In this document: positions 6,929 to 11,442 of the stretch, piece after piece
Position numbering within the stretch: the first letter of the stretch is position 1
Layout of the letters: every line of letters starts with the position of its first letter
Origin: an uncultured Moraxella sp.
GTDB lineage: Bacteria; Pseudomonadota; Gammaproteobacteria; Pseudomonadales; Moraxellaceae
DNA length: 11,442 nucleotides
Assembly (NCBI GenBank): GCA_927911235.1
Contig: CAKMOY010000042.1
Span: forward strand, 1-11,442
Direction of reading: 5' to 3'
The notes under the pieces: model-generated
Told to the model about the DNA's origin: nothing
Database searches by the model: none
Seen by the model: only the letters and a program-made list of their open reading frames with translations
Position numbers and translations under genes: made by a program

Positions 6929-8020
6929 TTATTTGGCAATTTCAGCGGTAAGAATGCGTGGGCTATCGTCATTTTTTTGTAACACCAATTGCATATGCGG
7001 ATACGGTGTCAAAATCCCTTCATTATCAAGGGCTTGTTTAATCTGTTCTCGCATGATTTCTTTAATCACAGGCATACGAGCAACATGGGGCGGATTGACC
7101 CAAAACCGCACGATAAAATGTACGCCAAAATCGCCAATCTTGTCCACCGTTGCTGTTGGAGCAGGGCGATGAACGATTTCTTTGGTGTATTCTAACACTC
7201 GCAAAATCGCATCACGGGCTTGCTCAATTTCTGCCTCCAACGCAATGCGAACTTCAATGTCAAAGCGAATCAGACTTTTTGATGTTAAATTCACCACTTC
7301 CGCTGATGCGACCGTTGAATTTGGAAAAATCACCGTGATATTGTCCCTTGTCAAAATCTGTGTAGTGCGTAACGCAATCTGCACCACTTTGCCCTCTTGA
7401 CCGTTGATATTGACCCAATCGCCTACCTGAAACGACTGCTCAATCAAAATGGTAATCCCAGCGATAAAATTCGCCAACGTGGACTGAGCGGCAAAACCCA
7501 CTGCAATCCCTGCAATACCAAGACCTGCTACCACTGACACAATGTCAAAACCAAACTGTGCCATCACGCTTGCTATCCACAAAATAATAATCAACATGGA
7601 TAACAAATTGTGCAACAACTGCTCAATGGACGCATTTAAGCCATAATTTTGGAGCATTTTTTCCATCAAATAGCCCAAATTATACCAAATCAAATAAAAC
7701 AGCACCGACCAAATGCCTGCTTTGGCGGTGGCTTTCACCGTTTCTGGCTCAAAATCCAACTGGCTCATAATCGCAAGCAAACTGGTAAACAGCCATAATA
7801 TACGAGCGGTGAGCATAAACGAATTGCGAAATTTGCTTTCAATTTTACCAAAACGGCTGTGTTTGATAATATACAAGGTCAGCCAATACATAAAACCCAA
7901 AATCACAAGCAAAATTAATATCTTAACGCTAACCTCTGCCATATTGGCAAAATAATACGACCAATTGACGACTTCGTCTTCTAACGAACCGCCAATCGCT
8001 TGGTAAAAATCCAAGTACAA
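6929..8020 (-). CDS. Small-conductance mechanosensitive channel, MscS family
   Basis: This inner-membrane channel opens under membrane tension to release solutes on hypo-osmotic shock. Hydrophobic segments lie at about residues 33-53, 68-86, 103-120 and 138-155. The glycine/alanine-rich pore helix follows: VVAGLGIAGIAVGFAAQS (163-180), then TLANFIAGITILIEQSFQVGDWV. The beta-domain (NGQEGKVVQIALRTTQILT, then IFPNS) and the cytoplasmic alpha/beta vestibule complete the MscS fold. Length (about 363) exceeds E. coli MscS (286) because of an extra N-terminal membrane segment. The start is uncertain: 8020 is TTG without a good ribosome site, and the first in-frame ATG is 7939. An ATG at 8058-8060 would join in frame if the AAAA next to it (8054-8057 on plus) were one base shorter. 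Confidence 0.87.
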   Translation of the reverse strand: MYLDFYQAIGGSLEDEVVNWSYYFANMAEVSVKILILLVILGFMYWLTLYIIKHSRFGKIESKFRNSFMLTARILWLFTSLLAIMSQLDFEPETVKATAKAGIWSVLFYLIWYNLGYLMEKMLQNYGLNASIEQLLHNLLSMLIIILWIASVMAQFGFDIVSVVAGLGIAGIAVGFAAQSTLANFIAGITILIEQSFQVGDWVNINGQEGKVVQIALRTTQILTRDNITVIFPNSTVASAEVVNLTSKSLIRFDIEVRIALEAEIEQARDAILRVLEYTKEIVHRPAPTATVDKIGDFGVHFIVRFWVNPPHVARMPVIKEIMREQIKQALDNEGILTPYPHMQLVLQKNDDSPRILTAEIAK

Positions 8021-8052
8021 ATCGTTATAAATTTGCTCAAAAAATTTTTTAC

Positions 8053-8066
8053 ATTTTCATGAAAAT
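8053..8066. repeat. 14-bp palindrome ATTTTCATGAAAAT between bcp and mscS
   Basis: This perfect palindrome lies in the 67-base gap after the bcp stop. On the minus strand it is followed by AAAAAATTTTTT, so it could act as a weak terminator or attenuator between bcp and the channel gene. The stem is short (5 bp around CATG), so the call is weak. Confidence 0.3.
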
Positions 8067-8087
8067 TGCCAAATCTGGTGAAATGGA

Positions 8088-8588
8088 TTAGGACTGTTGT
8101 AACAAGTCAAATAGTTTTTGCACATGACCTTTTGCCCTTACGTTGCGTAATTCATGCTGTAGTTTAGCATTTTTGTCAAAAACAAAGGTAGAACGCACGA
8201 CACCAAGACTGGTTTTGCCGTATAATTTCTTTTCGCCAATCACACCAAAATATTGGCACAATGTTTCATCGCTATCGCTGATTAAGGCAAAATTGATGGC
8301 TTTGTTAATAATAAACTTTTGATGGCTTTTGACGCTATCACGAGATACGCCAATGATGTGATAGCCCAATTTGGCAAAAGCGTCTTTGTGTTCGCTAAAG
8401 TCTTGGGCTTGTACGCTACAACCTGCGGTGTTATCTTTTGGATAAAAATAAACAATCAATCCGATATCGTTTTTGGCGATGTAATCGGTTAAAATAAGTG
8501 TTTTGGTTGTCAAATTGTCAATATTGGTGTTGGTTACGGTTGGATTTTGGACGGCGGTTAGGGCAAAGTTTGGCAGTGTGATAGACAT
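8088..8588 (-). CDS. bcp: Thioredoxin-dependent peroxiredoxin, Bcp/PrxQ family
   Basis: This is a cytoplasmic thiol peroxidase that reduces hydroperoxides with electrons from thioredoxin. The 166-residue product has the thioredoxin-like fold and the active-site block VYFYPKDNTAGCSVQAQDF, with C57 as peroxidatic cysteine and the required T54 (TxxC). R132, in GVVRSTFVFD, completes the catalytic triad. E. coli Bcp has a resolving cysteine five residues after the peroxidatic one; here that position is Q62. The only other cysteine is C111, at the place of E. coli C99, so the enzyme is probably 1-Cys or uses C111. TAGC replaces the usual TPGC. ATG 8588 is preceded by AGGA. It is divergent from the zinc-ribbon/RDD gene. 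Confidence 0.92.
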   Translation of the reverse strand: MSITLPNFALTAVQNPTVTNTNIDNLTTKTLILTDYIAKNDIGLIVYFYPKDNTAGCSVQAQDFSEHKDAFAKLGYHIIGVSRDSVKSHQKFIINKAINFALISDSDETLCQYFGVIGEKKLYGKTSLGVVRSTFVFDKNAKLQHELRNVRAKGHVQKLFDLLQQS

Positions 8589-8614
8589 GGCGTATTTTCC
8601 TGAAAATTTACGAT

Positions 8615-8645
8615 ATTATACCGTTTTGATGCCCTGATTTGTCAA
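8615..8645 (-). promoter_or_regulatory. Predicted bcp promoter
   Basis: On the minus strand a perfect TTGACA (8645-8640) and a perfect TATAAT (8620-8615) are separated by 19 bases. Both hexamers are consensus, though the spacing is long. Transcription would start about 20 bases before the bcp ATG. The -35 overlaps a TTGTCA on the plus strand. Confidence 0.55.
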
Positions 8646-8667
8646 TAAAACTTCGCAAATTTTTTAT
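8639..8667 (+). promoter_or_regulatory. Possible promoter of the RDD-protein gene
   Basis: TTGTCA (8639-8644) is followed after 17 bases by TTTTAT (8662-8667, 4/6 match), about 45 bases before ATG 8714. The -35 shares bases with the bcp -35 on the other strand. The -10 is weak. Confidence 0.35.
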
Positions 8668-8713
8668 TGCATTATTTTTACAAAAAAATTTAAAAAACAT
8701 AAAAAGGTCATTT

Positions 8714-9526
8714 ATGAAACTTGTTTGTCAAACGTGTACGCAGTTTTTACCAAAAACCGCTATGATGTGTCCAAATTGTGGTAGTCGGCATTTGTTTCCA
8801 GAAAATCAGTCGCCTGTGGCAGGGACGGATATGTCAGCAATGTTGGACGATGTGGGGGCAAAAGTTGAGCCATATCAAAATACGACAAATGTCGAACAAG
8901 TGGCGAATGAACCACAAGTTTATCAAGAAAAGGTTTATCAAGATAGCATTTCTCAAGAAAACCTTTCGCAAGAGCCTGTTTATCAAGAGCCTGTTTATCA
9001 AGAGCCTATTTATCAAGAGCCAGTTTCTCAAACACCCATTTTTGAACAATCAACTTATGATGTTGTAGGACAATCGGCTTTACCACCGACTTGTTATACC
9101 CATAAGCGAGCCAATCAAATGCAGTATACAGGCGTGTTTAAGCGGGGTTTTGCGTGGGTGATTGATTTGGTATTGGTGGCGGTGGTGTTGGGTCTTGGCT
9201 ATCAATTTTTGTTGCCAGATTTGTTAAAAATGGCAGGCATGACGGCACTCAATGAGCCGACTTTGGCGGTGATTGCGTTGAATGTGTATGTGGTTTATAT
9301 GGCGATGTTTACTTGTATGGCTCGACAAGGCACGATTGGTAAAATGATAATGGGGCTTTGGGTGTTTGATACGGACGGTCAGCGGATTGGGTTTTTTCAT
9401 GCGGTTTTGCGTGAGATTTTTAAGGTGTTGTTGTTGCCGTTGTTTTTTGTGGGGTGGTTTACCGCTCGTAAACAAAATTTGGCGGATTTGATTACCCAAA
9501 CGGTGGTGTTGTATGACCCAAGCTAA
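8714..9526 (+). CDS. Zinc-ribbon and RDD-domain membrane protein
   Basis: This is a membrane protein of unknown function. Its N-terminus is a zinc ribbon with two CxxC pairs: CQTC (5-8) and MMCPNC (17-22). A glutamine/glutamate-rich linker follows, with a pentapeptide repeat at about residues 71-105 (QEPVY, QEPVY, QEPIY, QEPVS). The C-terminal part from about residue 138 is an RDD domain: FKRGFAWVIDLVLV, a second hydrophobic segment (TLAVIALNVYVVYMAMF), QGTIGKMIMGLWV and the typical end KQNLADLITQTVVLYD. Some RDD proteins have been linked to ion exchange or toxin immunity; nothing here decides. The frame opens at 8639, but ATG 8714 is preferred: AAAAAGG sits upstream at good distance and the zinc ribbon starts there. 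It lies 25 bases before the restriction gene. Confidence 0.85.
   Translation: MKLVCQTCTQFLPKTAMMCPNCGSRHLFPENQSPVAGTDMSAMLDDVGAKVEPYQNTTNVEQVANEPQVYQEKVYQDSISQENLSQEPVYQEPVYQEPIYQEPVSQTPIFEQSTYDVVGQSALPPTCYTHKRANQMQYTGVFKRGFAWVIDLVLVAVVLGLGYQFLLPDLLKMAGMTALNEPTLAVIALNVYVVYMAMFTCMARQGTIGKMIMGLWVFDTDGQRIGFFHAVLREIFKVLLLPLFFVGWFTARKQNLADLITQTVVLYDPS
8969..9028 (+). repeat. In-frame 15-bp tandem repeat encoding QEPVY units
   Basis: There are four consecutive copies of CAAGAGCCTGTTTAT (8969-8983, 8984-8998, 8999-9013, 9014-9028). The first two are identical, the third has one change and the fourth is more diverged. Degenerate copies precede from about 8920. Fifteen bases is five codons, so copy-number change would lengthen or shorten the linker without breaking the frame. 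Confidence 0.85.
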
Positions 9527-9551
9527 TAGTTTGTTTTAAAAGGAAAAAACA

Positions 9552-10319
9552 ATGCGTTATAACTTAGGTTTTATCAGCGATGATGATATTTTTAATCATG
9601 TCAAAAACACGATTGAAAAGTATCGTTCTATTATCGGTTTAAAAGAATTTCAAAAAAATATCATTGACCCCATCAAATTAACCTTTGATGCCAAAATTTA
9701 TCAACAATCTTTGGAAGATATTATTGAAGTAGAAGTCATTCGCCAGTTGGATAAGTCCAATAATAATCACATCGGCTATTTTCACCAAGATTTATTTCAG
9801 TATATTGACGGTTGGGAAGTGCCAAAACAGGGTTTTGATATCGTTAATCATGATAAACAAATTTTTGTTGAAATGAAAAATAAACACAATACGATGAACT
9901 CATCATCATCACAAAAAACTTATATGAATATGCAAGCCAAATTGTTGGAAAATCCCAATGCCACTTGTATGTTGGTAGAAGTGATTGCCAAACGCAGTCA
10001 AAATATAGCATGGCAAATTAGTCTAAATTCACAAAGTTTTTACCACGATAATATTCGCCGTGTGTCTATTGATAAATTTTATGAGATTGCAACAGGGCAA
10101 GCCGATAGTTTTTATCAGTTATGCCGACATTTGCCAATGATTGTTGATGATGTATTGGCTCAAACCAAACTTGATAATATCATTCAAAACACCGTTTTAA
10201 AAGAATTAACCGAAGATTTACAAGCCGATAAACAAGATGATATTTTAAAACGTATTTTTAAAACGTCATTTGCGAACTATCAAGGTTTTGACGATTTTTG
10301 TTGGGGAAATTCATGTTAA
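9552..10319 (+). CDS. Type II restriction endonuclease, Eco47II family (predicted GGNCC)
   Basis: This DNA endonuclease of a type II R-M system cuts unmodified DNA. The 255-residue product resembles the Eco47II family: FISDDDIFNHV at the start, KNIIDPIKLTFDA, then NHIGYFHQDLFQYIDGW (72-88). The PD-(D/E)xK core follows, with D96 in GFDIVN and E107/K109 in FVEMKNKHNT. The later block NIRRVSIDKFYEIATG (167-182) is also typical. Known members cut GGNCC (Sau96I specificity). I infer that site from family resemblance and from the partner methyltransferase; it is not read directly from the sequence. ATG 9552 has AAAAGGA before it. The gene ends inside the start of the methyltransferase, so they are translated together. 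The protein reads intact. Confidence 0.85.
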   Translation: MRYNLGFISDDDIFNHVKNTIEKYRSIIGLKEFQKNIIDPIKLTFDAKIYQQSLEDIIEVEVIRQLDKSNNNHIGYFHQDLFQYIDGWEVPKQGFDIVNHDKQIFVEMKNKHNTMNSSSSQKTYMNMQAKLLENPNATCMLVEVIAKRSQNIAWQISLNSQSFYHDNIRRVSIDKFYEIATGQADSFYQLCRHLPMIVDDVLAQTKLDNIIQNTVLKELTEDLQADKQDDILKRIFKTSFANYQGFDDFCWGNSC

Positions 10320-11409
10320 ATAATTTATCAGCCACACATTTTACCACCATTGAATTATTTGCAGGGGCAGGGGGCTTGGCATTAGGCTTGGAACAAACTG
10401 GTTTTCATCACGTTTTGTTAAACGAAAAAGACAAATGGGCGTGCCAAACGCTACGCCACAATCGTCCACAATGGCAAGTCATAGAAAGCCCAATTGAACA
10501 AGTGGATTTTAGCCAATATCATGGCAAAATTGATGTGGTAACAGGCGGTTTTCCTTGCCAAGCCTTTTCGTATGCAGGGAATAAAGGCGGTTTTGAAGAC
10601 ACTCGTGGCACGTTGTTTTTTGAATTTGCCAGAGCAGTCAAAGAAATTCAGCCCAAAATTATGCTCGGTGAAAATGTGCGTGGCTTGCTCAATCATGACG
10701 GTGGCAAGACGTTAGCAACGATTAAACAGGCGATTGCCGATTTGGGTTATCATTGTTAGAACCGCAAATTCTTCATGCCAAATATTATAAAGTGCCACAA
10801 AAACGAGAACGGTTAATTTTAATCGCTATTCGCAATGATTTGGTGGGTAGCATTGATTTTGAATGGCCCAAGGCTGACGATAGAGAATATACGCTAGCTG
10901 ATGGTTTAAAAAAAGGCGTGTTGTACGATTGTGATGTGCCAAAATCCATCGGTCAAGTTTACCCTGACAAGAAAAAGGCGGTCATGGACTTAGTCCCTGC
11001 GGGTGGTTATTGGCGTGATTTGCCCGATGACGTGGCTCGTGCCTATATGAAAAAAAGCTATTTTTTGGGCGGTGGTAAAACAGGCTTGGCTCGTAGATTG
11101 GCTTGGGACGCACCGAGTTTGACTTTGACTTGCTCACCTGCTCAAAACCAAACCGAGCGTTGCCACCCTGATGAAACACGCCCTTTGACTGTGCGAGAGT
11201 ACGCTCGTATTCAGACGTTTCCAGATAATTGGGCGTTTTGTGGCAGTATGAGCCAACAGTATAAACAAATTGGCAATGCCGTGCCTGTCAATCTTGCCAA
11301 AGCATTGGGGCGGTCGTTGTATCAGGCTTTGGCAAAATTTGATGAAAATCAGTTAAAAATCCGAGCCAGTCGTGCTAAGACTTATTTAAATAGTGCCAAA
11401 ACGTGGTAA
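10313..11409 (+). pseudogene. DNA (cytosine-5) methyltransferase of the R-M pair, frame broken
   Basis: This is the protective methyltransferase for the Eco47II-like nuclease. ATG 10313 overlaps the nuclease stop by 7 bases and follows GGGGAA. The first frame (148 residues) has motif I (IELFAGAGGLALGL), motif IV with catalytic C82 (GGFPCQAFS) and motif VI (ENV, 121-123), then stops at TAG 10757. A second frame, read from TTG 10753, begins LEPQILHAKYYKVPQKRERLILIAIR (motif VIII). It continues with a target-recognition region containing TLTCSPAQNQTERCHPDETRP, motif IX (RPLTVREYARIQTFPDNW) and motif X (QIGNAVPVN). The SPAQ..TERCHP block resembles GGNCC/GGWCC methylases as I recall them. One missing T at 10756-10757 gives a normal protein of about 365 residues. 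An inactive methylase beside an intact nuclease should be lethal, favouring a sequence error or two working subunits. Confidence 0.85.
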
Positions 11410-11442
11410 AGCTTTGCTTGACAAGGCATTAGAAACCCAATA
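11393..11442 (+). other. Possible start of a downstream reading frame, cut by the window edge
   Basis: After a stop at 11387-11389 a frame opens and reads VPKRGKALLDKALETQ from GTG 11393 to the edge, overlapping the methyltransferase end by 17 bases. The residue mix is protein-like, but there is no clear ribosome site. It could be a third gene of the R-M locus or chance. Confidence 0.25.

Noticed and set aside
8834..9049. Antisense frame with repeated INRLL units.
   Set aside because: It is the mirror of the QEPVY tandem repeat in the real plus-strand gene.
1..11442. Scarcity of GGNCC, the predicted restriction site (only 701-705 and 10865-10869 found by eye, against about 18 from base composition).
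   Set aside because: The same-composition control CCNGG also seemed nearly absent on reading, so the shortage is not specific to the restriction system. A genome-wide count with a Markov model is needed.

Overview
The window looks like chromosomal DNA of an AT-rich, Gram-negative gammaproteobacterium, most likely Moraxella or a close relative in Moraxellaceae. This rests on low GC, periplasmic signal peptides, a bacterial-type ferredoxin-NADP reductase, an E. coli-like RlmKL and a PBP5/6-type DD-carboxypeptidase. The genus is inferred from composition and gene style; no database search was possible.

Layout. 1-144: fpr terminator. 145-957 (-): ferredoxin-NADP reductase, divergent from trmO (1155-1880, +), a tRNA t6A37 methyltransferase; their promoters share a -35 region. 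2041-2469 (+): small secreted protein of unknown function. 2687-3834 (+): D-Ala-D-Ala carboxypeptidase, frameshifted right after the catalytic SxxK motif, followed by a strong terminator. 3959-4378 (-): hemerythrin-like HHE protein. 4450-4585: small MITE-like element with terminal inverted repeats, a 5-bp target duplication and an internal REP-like inverted pair. 4591-6851 (-): the 23S rRNA methyltransferase gene rlmKL, broken into three frames. 6929-8020 (-): MscS-type channel. 8088-8588 (-): Bcp/PrxQ peroxiredoxin, divergent from a zinc-ribbon + RDD membrane protein (8714-9526, +). 9552-11409 (+): a type II restriction-modification pair of the Eco47II/Sau96I kind (predicted GGNCC), with the methyltransferase frame broken. 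A possible further reading frame starts at the right edge.

Most genes are housekeeping: redox balance, tRNA/rRNA modification, cell wall, osmotic and peroxide protection. The accessory parts are the R-M locus and the MITE-like element. The clearest anomaly is that three genes (dac, rlmKL, methyltransferase) are interrupted by apparent single-base losses or gains, mostly in A/T runs. Each reads through as a normal full-length protein once repaired. Either the sequence carries homopolymer errors or the strain has real, possibly slippage-tolerant, frameshifts. I saw no CRISPR array, tRNA, rRNA or prophage, and no clearly new multi-gene system.
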